Origin: Capsicum annuum
Lineage: Eukaryota > Streptophyta > Magnoliopsida > Solanales > Solanaceae
Direction of reading: 5' to 3'
Length of the DNA stretch: 64,000 nt
Assembly: GCF_002878395.1 (NCBI RefSeq)
Contig: NC_061112.1
Location: 44,365,673-44,429,672 of the forward strand
Shown here: positions 23,975 to 36,480 of the stretch, piece by piece
How the letters are laid out: the number at the start of each line of letters is the position of its first letter
Numbering within the stretch: the stretch's first letter is position 1
Notes under the pieces: generated by a model
Databases searched by the model: none
The model's input: the letters and a program-made list of their open reading frames with translations, nothing else
What the model was told of the DNA's origin: nothing
Made by a program: the position numbers and the translations under genes

Positions 23975-26450
23975 CCTGGTTTTCGAACCTTAGAAAATTT
24001 CCTTCATTTTTGGGCTAGATAAGACTTAGAGAATGAGTCGTACAATTGGGTATAGGTGTTATGGTCCAGCAGTATGCTTATCAGTGTTAGTTGGTAAGGT
24101 GGATTTAGTTACTGGAATAGGTACGACTGGGCAGTACGACGCGTATCGATGGATACGGGCTGTTTAGTTACTTCACTTAACCTTGAACTTGGTAACTTAG
24201 GTTGGATCTGAGTACGAGTGACTCACCATGAGCCGTAAGCCAGGGTACGATTCGTATCCAGGACTCATACAGGGGGACGGTGTTCAAACCTCCTGGGATT
24301 TTATTCTGCCAGAAGTATAATTTATGGGTACTAGTTGTACACTTGCATACGACTTGGTTTTGGGTGTGTCGTACCTTGGACAATGTTGGGTCCAAGGGGG
24401 AAGCCTAGGGTATGAGAGGTGAGTACCATTCGTACAGGATGGGTATGACTCATAAGGGTCAGTCGTACCCTATGATGGGAATTAAGTGCAGTCTAAGTGA
24501 GGGAAATCTAGACATTTCCTCACTTATTCTAATAAGGTCCCACAACTTATATTGTACTTGGGAGGTTAATTTTTCTTCTATTATATTCTGAAACACTTAA
24601 AAACACTCTTAAATCCTCTCTAGAGTTCTTGGGCAAAGGAAGCTAGGGTTTCATCTTAAGGAGTAAATTGGGGCTTGTCTTTGTGATTTTTCTCCATCAT
24701 CATTTTGGTTTAAGGCATGTTTTCTTCCCTCATTGTTAGTTCTAACTAAAGTCATGGATTTTATACAATGTTTTCATGATTTAAATGTTGTATGATTTTG
24801 GAATTTCAAATATGATTTGGGGTTTTTGGCTATAAATGCTTGGTTATGGTTTTCCTATATTTTAATTATGCTTTTATATGTATTAATGGTGGTTTTGGAT
24901 AATTGGTTGCATGAAAATGGTTGTTTGGTGATTGGCTTTTGTTTTGAAAATACTATGCCTCCAATATATTTGATAAAATACCTATAACAATGTTTTCACC
25001 ATAATATTGGGTTTTCAATGGAACCTATGCATGATCTAAACTTGGTAATGGAACCTGAAATGATATGAATAGTTTAAATCGTTTTGGAATGATTTGGCTT
25101 AATAAACATACTTATGGGGTACAAGGGAATCCCCCAAGTTAATATGGTAATGAATACTTATGGGGTACATGGAATCCTCCAAGTTAATCGGATAACATGG
25201 TCTATGGGTACATGGGAATCCCTTGACCACTAAAAGGTTTGGCTAAGGATAATACTTTTAAGTTATAGTCGATACGACGATACCACTACTAATAGCCTTG
25301 GTTAATAATAATGGAATTATGGTTTGGTTGGAAATGGTTTTAATTAGGAAATAATGGCAGGTTGTGATAGCTAATCGTGAAGGTGCGAGTCCAATGGATG
25401 AACACTGGAAACTCATGTTTGCCAACATAAGGGGTAGGTTATGGAGACCTTATATGGTACTTATGAGGTACACGAGTATCCTCTAGGTGCACTGTACATA
25501 TGTATCATGGAGAGTGAAGGGTATATGAGAATCCTCGACTCTTATGGTATCTCCAGTTCATACGGCTACACGTATCGGGGCTCGTTCATGGGGATACACT
25601 AGACCCATATATCCCGTGTGTGGTTTTAGGACGGGTAAGCTTCACATACCCAGGTTAAAGTTTTTAAATGCATGCTAAACGTGGTTTCCTTTCCCGACAT
25701 GGTTAAATATATATGTATGGGTTGTGTACATATGGATGGTTTTACTTGGTTTTCTTAGATGGCTTTATTTTATCCTTATCTCGAGTTCATACTAGCGTTC
25801 ACCCGCTAACCCATCTTTGGGCAGCTATATCCCCACGTGATATAGGAACCGACCATTCTACTCCCCTTGCTTAGTATTTGGACATTTGGGGGTCAGCTTT
25901 GAATTGAAGTGGTGAGCTTCCATATTTTTGAAAGGCTCCATTTGATGAATGTTATTTCATAATTTGGATTATTTATGGATATTGGTTTTGGCTATGATTA
26001 GGGGCATGTACCAACTTGATTTTTGTATTCCTTTGGTTAGAGGCTTTTGTGGAACCACTATGGGTTGGTATGGGCGGGATCGGTATTAGTGTCAACCTTA
26101 GTATTGACACTGATATTGGGGCTGACATCTTTGGACAAAATTTTTCATTGTTCCATCCTTTTTATTTTGGGATTATATATTTAATTATTAATGGAACTTA
26201 TTTGGTTATAGTCAGATTTATTATTTTGGTTTGCTTGGTATGGGTGGATGGTTGGTATGGGACGGTTGGGTCGGTCACAGTCATGATCCTATCCCAAAGT
26301 CTTCATGTGAGCTATTACGCTATCTTATTATATGTTCGAAATTTAGCCAACTCATGGCTGGCGACTGGAGGTTGGGTTGGGTAATGGGGGTGGTCTCGGT
26401 CCCGGTCAGACTTGGGACGCCCATTACGACAAGGCCTCCGGGTTGGGTCA
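23975..26450 (+). mobile_element. 3' LTR of the Tekay-like element
   Basis: About 2476 bp collinear with the three 5' LTR segments, and uninterrupted. It supplies the empty-site sequences for both nested insertions. Its left edge is abnormal. Instead of a polypurine tract and TGAAACACCCTGG, the end of the pol region (CATTCGGGAATGAATGTT) joins directly to CCTGG of the LTR. It ends GGGTTGGGTCA at 26450. Confidence 0.85.
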
Positions 26451-26807
26451 TGTCTTATATTTATTAAGCTCAAGTATTTTTTTTAGGAATGCACATGCAA
26501 TCAAAAGGAGTCTAAACTCTAATTCAAAATATCAATTCATTTACTAACTCAAGTCTCCTATATTTATATCGAAATCGGATTTCCACTATTATCTAGCGAT
26601 CCCTAGGTTCAAGTCATTACTATGTTCAAGACCTACTTCATTTGCCAATCATTCAACTCTATTTAGCTTAGAATGGTTTTTTAGTTATACACCTTTATAT
26701 CTTTTACTTTCTAACCCTTTGCCTAACTTCACTTTAGGCTCTTAAATTATGTCACCACCTATTCATGTCATAATCAGTTCTCATCACCAACTTTAAGCAA
26801 AGCTAAC
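26451..26807. other. Gene-free spacer
   Basis: AT-rich DNA right of the Tekay-like element. There are no coding motifs and no clear target-site duplication with 4455-4459. Confidence 0.6.
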
Positions 26808-27425
26808 TGTAACACCCTCGAAATTTTTGGTATTTTATTTTTGGACTTCCCTTGCTTTAAATGTCTATTTTTGACTCAAATTATGTTTGGGAGTTTAAAT
26901 GGGTAATTCGAATGAGTTTCAAAATTTTTGGATGGGGTTCGGGTTAGTTTTGGATCACGAGGGCAGTAAACCTCTGCGCTATTGGTGTGCCATGGATGTT
27001 AGTCTCCATGATAAACTCTAAGAATAAGAAGATAATCAACATGATAAGGTCTGTGAAAAGAAGGCTGGACCCCCACGATATGGTCTGTGCCATGGACCTA
27101 TAGCAATTTTGGGTTGATTTATTCTTTTTTAAGTGGGACGAGGGGTAAAGGGGTCCTTTCACTTATAAATAATTTTTAATCACTATAAGGACCTATTTCA
27201 ATCAGTTTTCAATATATGAAGGTCATTCTCATTACTCTCAGCTGTCCTCTCTTAAATTCTCCTTTTCAAGTCAAGACTAAGGTTTAAGGAGGTGATTATC
27301 TAGGGTCCTAAGGGTGTGGTTTTCTTTGAATTTCTTAGCAATTAAGGCATGAATCACTTTCCCTATACTTATACTTTTCCTAATGACAAGAATTGATTAT
27401 AAATGCATGGTTTTGGTGTGTGTTT
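26808..27425 (+). mobile_element. LTR fragment starting TGTAACACCC
   Basis: It begins TGTAACACCCTCG, a typical Solanaceae gypsy LTR start, and has a TATA-like CTTATAAAT near 27164. It is joined near 27426 to a second, different LTR fragment. No interior domain or second LTR is visible, so this is a solo or truncated LTR. Confidence 0.5.
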
Positions 27426-28890
27426 TAAAACACCCTGGACTTTGGCCCTTGAAAAATTCTTGAACTTCTACGACTCATCCTATGAGTCGTAGGATGTCTT
27501 GATAGTCAGGTCACCCTAGTCGTTAGGTTTTCAGTGAATGGTGTTTGAATTTCTTTCATGGGTACGACTTGGGGACACGAGTCATAATGTGTCTTTACGG
27601 GTCACAGGACCTAGCCGTAATGAGCCCAGAAGGATTTTCCTAAGTCACTTCATTGATAACGACTGGACTTAATGAGTCGTATAGACTCCTAACTAGTCAT
27701 AAGGATGATATTTCATAATATGTCCTATGTAATGCCTCTATTAGACTGTTGAGACTATGAGTTGACCCTACGAATTATAGTGTCTTATTATGATACATAG
27801 GGTGCCACCCGTAGGGTTCACAGTGAAGGGCCAAGGGGATTATAGTTTGGCTTCAACTGGAGGGTCCGAGTCATAGGGTGACCCTACGAGTCATGAGGTC
27901 ACCTGTAACGACTGGCGGTTTAATTTCCAAATTTTAATAAAGGCATTTTAGATATTTTTCTCTTGCCTTAAACATAACCCACGACCTATAAACTCTATTG
28001 AGACTTGATTTCCCACCCATAACGCAATCATAACATATCCTCTTCTCTCTCTAATTCTATCAAGTCAAGCAAGCTAGGGTTTTCTCAAGGTTGAACATCC
28101 AGGGGTCAATTCAAGGTTTCTTCTCCATAATTGTGAATATTTAAGGGATGTTACTCTTCCCTAATTTCTAATTTTTTAAAAACGTATGTTTTAAGGTGTT
28201 GTTCATTTGGTATTCATTTTTGGTTTTATAACAGGGGTTAAAGGTTTTGAACGTTTGTTGTTGAACAATGTTTTCCTATGGTTCACATATGATTTTCATG
28301 TTTTAAATATGGTTTTGAACTTGTGGGTGTCTGGGAATGGTGATTAAATTGAGAGGTCATGGTTAAACCCCAATTTGATGATTTTGCCTTGATTATAGTT
28401 TTAGAAATTCCTATGGTTCACATATGATTTTCATGTTTTAAATATGGTTTTGAACTTGTGGGTGTCTGGGAATGGTGATTAAATTGAGAGGTCATGGTTA
28501 AACCCCAATTTGATGATTTTGCCTTGATTATAGTTTTAGAAATTGTATTCCCTCAACATATTTGTGAAATTGTCAATGAAAAAGGGCTTTTGTCACATAG
28601 TTTGGTTTACCCACTTGTAATAATGAATTAGCATAAAAAGGATAATGAAGTATGCATGTTTTCCTTGAAAGGCCTTGGTGTCCATGTATAAATAGTGAAA
28701 TTGGAACCTTGTGGGTTTGGTTGATTATATGGTTTGAGTCCCGAATGATTGATTATTTGAATATCCTTTGATGGATTAACTTACCTCAATGATGAAAATT
28801 GGATGAAAATCGATGGAACTCGCCCTAAATTTCTCTTTTTGAATCTTGAACGAGTTTGAAATGAAAAATACATTTTAAGTTCAAAAACTA
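27426..28890 (+). mobile_element. Diverged LTR fragment related to the Tekay-like LTR
   Basis: AAACACCCTGG at the start, GACTCAT/GAGTCGT motifs, AAGCTAGGGTTTT near 28071 and a TTTAGAAATTGTATTCCCTC stretch follow the order seen in the 4460-type LTR, with heavy divergence. It carries an exact internal duplication at 28275-28544. The right end near 28890 is approximate. Confidence 0.5.
28275..28544 (+). repeat. Exact tandem duplication of 135 bp
   Basis: 28275-28409 and 28410-28544 read identically from CCTATGGTTCACATATG to TTTTAGAAATT. No differences are seen by eye, although the surrounding LTR fragment is old. Confidence 0.9.
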
Positions 28891-28984
28891 CATTTTACTA
28901 CACATAGACCACTATAGTGGAGTGTTTCGTAAGGGGTGTACCTTAGTTAAAAGACATTAGTTATTTAGGAATGGAGGGAGTGCT

Positions 28985-29512
28985 TTGATCAAAGTGTTTT
29001 TAACAATGTACTTTTGGTGAGAGAGTTTGTGTTTGGTCAATCAATTAAAAAATACTTTTGAGAAGCAATTAGTGTTTGATCAAGTTTTGTAAAAATATTG
29101 CTAAGTTTATTTTGTCGAAAGTGCTTTTTAAAAAAAGTACTTTTAAGATAAAAGACTATTCTTTTTTCTTTTGAAAAATTATTTCTGCTACTCTTCAAAA
29201 ACATTTAGGCCCCGTTTGATCATAAGAAATATTAACTTTCTTTCAAAGAAATATTACTTCATCCAAAAATATGATATTTTGTCATAAAAATTTTAAATAT
29301 AAGTTGAAGTTGTATTTGAAAAAGTGAAAACAATCCTTAATTTGTTCACTTTTTTCTATCTCACTATTTTACTTTTTGATTTTCCAAAAGTCTAAAAAGG
29401 TCTTTATAAAAAGACATTGACCAAACACAACTCCAACTCCAAGAATTTTTTATTTTCATAGCCAACACAACTCCAACTCCAAGAATTTTTTATTTTCATA
29501 GCCAAACACCTA
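28985..29512. mobile_element. MITE-like block (GGCCCCGTTTGATC end)
   Basis: GGCCCCGTTTGATCATAAG at about 29210 and CATAGCCAAACACC at about 29498-29512 form imperfect inverted ends, as in plant hAT-type MITEs. Near the right end a 40-bp unit (CAACTCCAACTCCAAG core) is directly duplicated at about 29424-29500. The upstream part (28985-29205) with GTGTTTGGTCAA motifs resembles another degraded MITE. Confidence 0.5.
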
Positions 29513-29669
29513 CTTATTTTTCCTACAAGTTTAGCCTAACATCTCTCTTTTTTAAAAATACGTTTTTAAAATAAATAAATAAATAAACAAAAATATTTAT
29601 TTTTGACCTTTATCAGTCAATCAATTTGGTCATAGATTTGGCTGATCGACTCAAATCAAACCGACATAA

Positions 29670-30074
29670 TATATATATATGTGTGTGTGTGTATATATGT
29701 GTGTGTGTGTATGTATATATATATGTGTGTGTGTGTATGCTAGTTTAGTCTCATGTGCCTCGCATGTGTAACGTTTGATTATTTAAAATTAAATAATTTT
29801 ATCTATTGCGGAGATTTTTAATAAAGTGTAAAAGTTCAAATCACTTTTCAAAAATCTTTCACACTTTAATGTGATAATGTAAACATAAATATATACACAT
29901 ATATGTTTTTCAATTCCAAGTGGTTGATGTTATCACTTTTATATTTGTATACATCTTTCCCTTGTTGCCACATGATAAGAGAGACGCATCAATTTAAATC
30001 ATATTTGTGTTATGATTATTTATATATATATATGTGTGTGTGTGTGTGTATGTATATATATATATGTGTGTGTG

Positions 30075-30116
<42 letters not shown>
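29670..30116. repeat. TA/TG microsatellites
   Basis: Alternating TA and TG runs occupy 29670-29738 and 30021-30116. The DNA between is AT-rich without a gene. Another long TA run lies at 30614-30666. Open reading frames through these runs encode only Tyr/Ile/Val/Cys repeats and are not genes. Confidence 0.9.
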
Positions 30117-30119
<3 letters not shown>

Positions 30120-32025
30120 GTTCCTTATTTTTAAAGTCAAATATTTATAAATTTATTGATTACATTCTATTACGTACTTAAAACATTTAAAAATCTGGAA
30201 CTTCTTAATTTTTTCTTATTCTAATAGTTTTATATTTATTTTTAGTTTTTTCAAATCTTCTTAAAATCAAATTTAGTTGATTTAGAATTCTTAAACTAAT
30301 AAAAAAATGTATCAGTTGTATGACTTCAAATAAGGAAAGAGTTACCATAAATATATTAATTAATTTTCAATTCTTAAATTAGAAAAAGATATAGAAGTTC
30401 TGATTTCTAATAAGAAAATTTTTTTACCATAAAAATATTTAATTAATTTTTAAATCTTAAATATTAGGACGAAATAGTGAAAAAAGACGATTTTGTTTAA
30501 ATATTAAGAAGAAATAGTGAAAAGGATGATTTTGTTTAAACTAAGGACTTCAATGACGGGCAAAAACTTCAATTCATTTTTCTACGGATATTCACACTTT
30601 TAATATATTATAAATATATATATATATATATATACATATCTATATATATATATATATATATATATATGCATGTATATAATTTAACTTTTTATACATAAAA
30701 TATTAATTATAATCTACTTTTTAAATATTTTTCAATTAATTTTATTAATTTTCAATATTTAAAAAGTAGATGTGTATATATATTCATATTTGGACCTTTA
30801 AATTGTAAAATTTATCCATTAATTGCTAATAAAATGATCCAAAATTCAATATAAACTTAAAACCTAAACTTTTTACTCTTCATCTTATTTTTTAGTTTCA
30901 AGAGAGTTTTTCGCTCCTCAATTTTTCATAATTGTAGTTTTTCATTAGCGCATGAGTGAAAACATACTTGATCTAAATTTCAATCACAATATAATTGTCA
31001 AAAATAAATATTATAAAAAAATTAAAAAAATCGAAAGAACCGACTAAAATCTAAACTAAAAAAATCAATTTTATGTTAATTTAATTTGATTTATCATTTT
31101 AATAAAATGACATAATTGATTTAATTTTTTTTTAATAGAAAATCAAACCAATTCAATCTATGTACACCCTTTTTAAGTGTAGTACATGTTAACGTGTTAT
31201 ACAACTAAGCCGATGCTGACCCACTATCCTAGTAAAGCTTGTAGGCCAATTAGAGAGTTTTCCCAATGAAATTTATAATCACCAGCTGGCCGGGCCCTGG
31301 TTAAATGACTAGATTGATATTATTAGTCCCACAAAATATTGGAGTTTCACACGCTATGTGCCGGATGCCCTACTCACCACATGTTTGTAACAATTTTGAT
31401 GCCAGAATTGGTACCAACATTTTAAAACAGGTACCAACATTTTAAAACATAAATGCCTAGTGGTACATTGGCCTAAAAAGTAAGAAGATAAAAGCCTAAC
31501 ACACTTCGATGCTTTTTTATTTAGATCTCCAAATTCTAGTTTCTTATTACGGTCTCGTTTCGTATTACTGTCATATGATTAGCAACGCATAAATGTTTCT
31601 CATAAATATGTCAAAGTCATGTGCTGTACATATTGTGTGGTTTTTGCTTTAATAAATAAGGCCATTTGTGGTCATTTATTTTTATTTTTTTTAAAAAAAG
31701 AAATTATCAGTTTGGTAATAGTAAATGTGCCAATTTTTATCGTGTATTCTTTCCATTCACTTTTACTCGTCTACAATGAATTTTTACTTTCCTTACAAAA
31801 AATAAATCAAAATTTTATTTTACAATAATATCCAAATTAATTTTTGTCTTAAGTTTTGAGAAATAATTTACGAAATAAGCAATTAATTTAAAAAATAACA
31901 TATAAAAAAAATTTAGACAAATAAAAATGAAATTTATTTTTAATATAGGAGACAATTAAAATACACAGAGAAAATAAGTTCTAAGATGCCTTACAAAGCT
32001 TATTTAGGTACTTACAAAGCCCACA
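30117..32025. other. Gene-free AT-rich stretch
   Basis: No coding motif was seen. It contains the TA run at 30614-30666 and a small direct repeat (GGTACCAACATTTTAAAAC, twice, near 31411-31449). Confidence 0.6.
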
Positions 32026-32029
32026 AGGG

Positions 32030-32235
32030 TCTTTTGGTTGGGAACAAACTGTTCCAAGATAATTACTTCGGAATTAGCTATTTTAGAATAGTAAAATAAC
32101 TTATTTCATTACTATAAATTTAATAGTGAGATAAATAATTTTGAAACTGTGTACCTCCAATCAAATACAAAATAAAATAATTTAATATTTTATCTCAAGT
32201 AATTATAACTTACACCTCTCACCAAATGACTTGTA
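32030..32235. mobile_element. Small MITE with hAT-like ends
   Basis: GGTCTTTTGGTTGG on the left and CTCACCAAATGAC on the right are imperfect inverted repeats bounding about 200 AT-rich bases. Size and ends fit a non-autonomous hAT-type MITE. The target duplication is not clear. Confidence 0.45.
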
Positions 32236-32461
32236 ACTTAAGGAGAAAATATTATTCTGACATCCGGTGATTACTACTACTGGTTACTAATATATAGAGA
32301 TGGGAATCTGAGGAGGTTAAAGTCAGGCCATTAAATTGACCAATTTGTCCTTCACTTTTTGAAAAATTCTTACTACTATTTTACTAATAATTTATACTTA
32401 CTTTATTTACTAATAATTATATAAAGTGTTATAATTCACAATAATTAACAACTTAAAATTT

Positions 32462-33737
32462 CTCTCTCTATATATATTCTAATATATAGAAGAGGCTTAG
32501 AAGCAGGAGGCGGTCGTCATGCCTGCTTCCTCCTTGATTTTATCATATCACTCCTAATTAATTATTATATGTCATTTAGGTATTAAAAAATTAATAATAT
32601 TTAACAAAAATATAAAATAGACATTTATGACATGTCTGTTTCAGCCGTTTCAACCGTAATTTTACTAATTTATCTCTAATTAATTACTATAGGTCATTTA
32701 AGTATTAATCCGTGATTTTACTATATCACCCCTAATTAATTATTATATGTCATTTAAGTATTAAAAATTAATAATATTTAACAAAAAATAAAATACACAT
32801 TTATGACATGTCTGCTTCAGTTGCTTCAACCATAATTTTATTATTTCATCCCCAATTAATTACTATAAGTCATTTAAGTATTAACAAAATTAATAATATT
32901 TAATAGAAAAGATAAAATAAACAAAAAAAAAATGATAAACAAACTATTGAAGTTTTAAATTAACTTGACATCTTATATAAGGCCTGTCTAAATTTTTTTC
33001 ACAACTATTTTTTATATTAATTTTGTTATACCACTTCTAATAAATTATTTCCTAATTGATTATTATATATCATTTACGTATTAAAAAATTAATAATATTT
33101 GATAAAAAAAATGTAAAATAGACATTCATGGCATGCTTGCTTCAGTTGTTTCAACCGTAATTTTACTATTTTATCCCTAATTAATTATTATGAGTCATCT
33201 AAATATTAAAAAAATTATTTAATAAAAAATAAAATAAAAAAAGATAAATTAATTATTGATGTTTTAAATTAACTTGACATATTATATGAGGCCCACTTAA
33301 AAAATTTTCACAACTATTTTTATAGTAATTTTATTGTATCACTTCTAATAAGTTATTATGAGTTATTTAAGATATGTCTACTTTGGGGCTTCAATCGTGA
33401 TATTTGATTGACTCTCGAAATTATATCAGTGTCACTTAAATTGAAATAGAAGAAAAAGTATTATAAATTTCAGTAATTAAAAACTTAAATTATTCTAAAA
33501 ATATAATAGACTATCAATGCTATAAAACTTTGGACAAGGAGAGTATTATAAATTATAATGGCTAACAATTTAAAATAGTAAATTACAATGTCAAAAAATT
33601 ATTATATATTACAATAGCTAACAATTTAAAATATCTAAAAAATATTTAAAATATAATTAATTATCAAAAATTTTATTTGTATCATATAAATTGAGACTAA
33701 AAAATAATATATATTGGCACGGGCCTTCGATATCTAG
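32462..33737 (+). mobile_element. Helitron-like element with internal repeats
   Basis: The right end reads GATATCTAG followed by a T, matching the CTRR/T rule of Helitron 3' ends, with GCACGGGCC just upstream. The left end, TCTCTCTATATATATTC or slightly later, begins with TC but is uncertain. Between 32535 and 33330 a segment of about 175 bp (containing CTAATTAATTA and GACATGTCTG) recurs several times. From 33415 a second array begins. No Rep/helicase is present, so it would be non-autonomous. Confidence 0.42.
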
Positions 33738-34110
33738 TATAAAATTAAAAAAAAATTGATTGCCTCTTAAAATTTCATCTATGCGACATAACATGGTATA
33801 GAGCGAGTAACATATACTGTCCAAAATTTATGTAAAAAGTATTAGAATTACATAATTAAATACTTAAAATATTTAAAAATAATACAAAAAATTTGATCAA
33901 TAATCCAAATTTCACTTATGCCACATAAATTGGAACATATACAAAATTATATAAATAATAATAATAATAAATTACAATAGTTAACCATTTAAAATATTCA
34001 AAAATCGTACAAAATTTTTAATTGACTTTCTAAATTTCATCCGTGTCACATAAATTGAGACAAAAAATAGCATATATTGAACTCGTACTCGTATGAAATC
34101 TTATATCTAG
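33738..34110 (+). mobile_element. Second Helitron-like 3' end
   Basis: Another CTAG followed by T occurs at 34107-34110, preceded by ACTCGTACTCGTATG. The segment carries units of the repeat around TCACATAAATTGAGAC, continuing the array that begins at 33415. It may be a truncated sister copy adjoining the first. Confidence 0.35.
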
Positions 34111-34274
34111 TTTACAATTAATGAAAAAAAAAAGGAAAAAAATAGACAAAACGACGATTAAGTTTAATTTATTACACAAAAAGAAACCCACTTATTTTTT
34201 ATGACTCAAATTAGACTTTCGGTCATGTTTCATCACAAATTGGCCACTCATCCACAATAGATAAAAGACATCAA

Positions 34275-35435
34275 AACACCCCTAAACTTGTCCTTCAACT
34301 TACTTTAGCCCTTTAATTAAATTTTTATTTATTTACCCCTTTAACAATTTTAAAGTGAATTAATATACACCCTTCACAGTTCATCCTAGGTCAAGCCTAG
34401 GTGTTATTAAACACGTACATTTCTGATTAGTCCATGTCACATATTAAGTTATTTTATATATTCTATCCATTAAATCTGCAAACCTGACACATTATCCAAC
34501 CCACACTTAACAAATATTCCAATTCCTAAATCAAACATCATTTCTCACTCCACCTTATACCACAAATGTGTGTATAAACAATCACTCTCTATTTTTCATT
34601 TTTAGCTCTATCATCTCTAAAAAAAAAAAATCAAATCAAATCTTTAATTCAATCAGTCACTCGAAAAGGAACAAATTTTTATTCTTGGGTTCATAAAATA
34701 TTAAAATTTTTCTTGAAAATTCAATCAGTAATTGGAGAAAAGAAAAAAAAATTATTTTTGGGTCTGAAAAATCTTAAATTTTTTGTAGTTTGGTCAATAA
34801 AATCTTGATTTCTTTTATTGTTGGGTCAGAATAAAAAAAATCTTGAATTTTTGTTGTTGGGTTCAAAAAATCTTAAATTTTTGTTGCTGGATTTGATTTT
34901 TTTATTTTTCTCTAAAAGAAAGGAATTGTTGATTCGAAAAACAACAGCCATATTTGATCATTTTACTCTCTGTGTTTTTCTTGTTTTCATCTTCTTTGTT
35001 TTCAATTGAAAACAAAGATTATGGTAGTAGAAGAAGATGAGGATATGGATTAAGCTTTATGTTTCGTGATAAAACTTGAGCGGCTTAAGAAAAAAAAAAC
35101 GATCTTGATTTTTGCAACAATTTCATAGATTGAACAGATTTTGTATGGTTGAAGAAGCAGGAGAGGAGAAAATTAAGGTTCTTGAGGAATTAATTGGGGT
35201 TGGATGTGATTTAAAATGTATAAGATCATTCTATATTTTTTAAATAATTTTTGTACTTAAAAAAAATATTTAATACATCAAATTAACTCATTAACGCACC
35301 TAGTTAGTGAGTATCAACATGCAGCCAGGATGTGCTGCGAAGGGTGGATTTCAGTTCATTTTAAAGTTGTTAAGGGAGTGAATAAATAGAAATTTAGTTA
35401 AGGAGTTAAAGTAAGCTGGGGTGACAAGTCACTGC
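34275..35435. mobile_element. Element with long terminal inverted repeats, about 1.16 kb
   Basis: 34284-34412 and 35287-35431 are inverted copies. The left CTTACTTTAGCCCTTTAATT is matched by the reverse complement of the right (CTTACTTTAACTCCTTAACT), and similarity continues through a CACCCTTC core to AGGTG. The interior is AT-rich and includes a decayed array of about 45 bp units at 34665-34890 (TCTTAAATTTTTGTTG core). No transposase is present. Long inverted ends without coding fit a foldback or Mutator-like non-autonomous element. Confidence 0.6.
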
Positions 35436-35796
35436 TAGTATGGCCATTGAACCATCTTTCTTCTTTTGCATGTTTTTTTTTTTTTCTTTTTTGTAGAAAA
35501 AGGACTTTTTTTTTTGCATTATTAAAAAATACTTTCTCATTGTTTTTTGTTTTTCTAACTTTTTATGCTGTAGCTTTTTTAAGAAAAAAATTATTGAAAT
35601 TTTTAATATATTAATAAATATTTATACACCGTTTATACAATATGGAGACAATATATAACTATTTATATAATATCGTTACACGTTTATACACATTTATATA
35701 ATATCGATATATTACATATACACTATATATCTATTTATAAAATATTGATACATTATATATATGAGACACAAGAGCATGTGCTTACCATAAACTACT

Positions 35797-36480
35797 TCTT
35801 TGTTTCAATTTATGTGATACAAATAAATTTCGGAGAGTCAATCAATTTTTTTGTATGATTTTTAAATATTTTAAGTTGTAATTATTGTGATATATAATAC
35901 TTTTATATAATTTTTAGACAATATGTTTTACTCTCGTTGTTTCAATTTATGTGGCGTTGATGTAATTTAGAGAATCATCCAAAATTTTAATATAATTTAT
36001 TAATTTTCATATGGATTTTAAATATTTTAATTTTTTAATTATTGCAATTTATAATACTTTTACCTAATTTTCAGGTAATATATGCTATGTTCTCTGTCTC
36101 AATTTATGTGATATTGATGAAATTTAGAGAGTCAATCGAACTCTTTATATATAGCTTTACATATTTTGAGTTGTTAATTATTGTAATTTATAGTACTTTC
36201 TACCAATTTTCAAATAATATGTTACTTCTTTCTCAATTTATGTGACTGTGATATATATGGAGAATCAATCAGATTTTTTATATGTCGATAATATTTTAAG
36301 TTGTTAATTAATGTGATTTATGATACTTTTACGTCATTTTAAATAATATTTGTTATTTTTTCTATCCCGACATTTAACACTGATAAAATTTTGAAAGTCA
36401 ACTAACTTTTTTATGTCTTTCAAATATTTTAAACTGTTAATTATTGTAATTTATAACAATTATTATATAAGTATCCTAAT
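35797..36480 (+). repeat. Tandem array of roughly 120-150 bp units
   Basis: About five decayed units, each opening with TTTCAATTTATGTG-like sequence, then GAGAGTCAATC, then TTAATTATTGTAATTTATA. The same unit occurs in the opposite orientation at 33415-34075, on the other side of the inverted-repeat element. 35436-35796 holds only AT-rich DNA. Confidence 0.7.

Larger units (their letters stand above)
4460..26450 (+). mobile_element. Ty3/gypsy chromovirus (Tekay/Del-like), decayed, with two nested insertions
   Basis: Two long direct repeats bound a gag-pro-RT-RNaseH-integrase order typical of Ty3/gypsy. The 5' LTR is broken into 4460-5509, 14166-15338 and 18612-18895. The 3' LTR is 23975-26450. 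A primer-binding-like TTGGTATTAGAAC lies two bases after the 5' LTR. Without the 8.65 kb and 3.27 kb insertions the element is about 10.07 kb. All coding domains have stops and frameshifts. No target-site duplication is recognisable: the flanks read CATAT on the left and TGTCT on the right. The Tekay/Del assignment rests on the integrase C-terminal region (GVMRF, then KLSPHF) and on LTR length. Confidence 0.88.

Noticed and set aside
4455..26455. Target-site duplication for the Tekay-like element
   Set aside because: CATAT on the left and TGTCT on the right do not match. The right or left flank has probably changed.
26944..27162. Minus-strand 72-codon open stretch
   Set aside because: It lies inside an LTR fragment and has no motif.
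32462..34110. Autonomous Helitron
   Set aside because: There is no Rep or helicase coding, and only the 3' CTAG-T ends are convincing.
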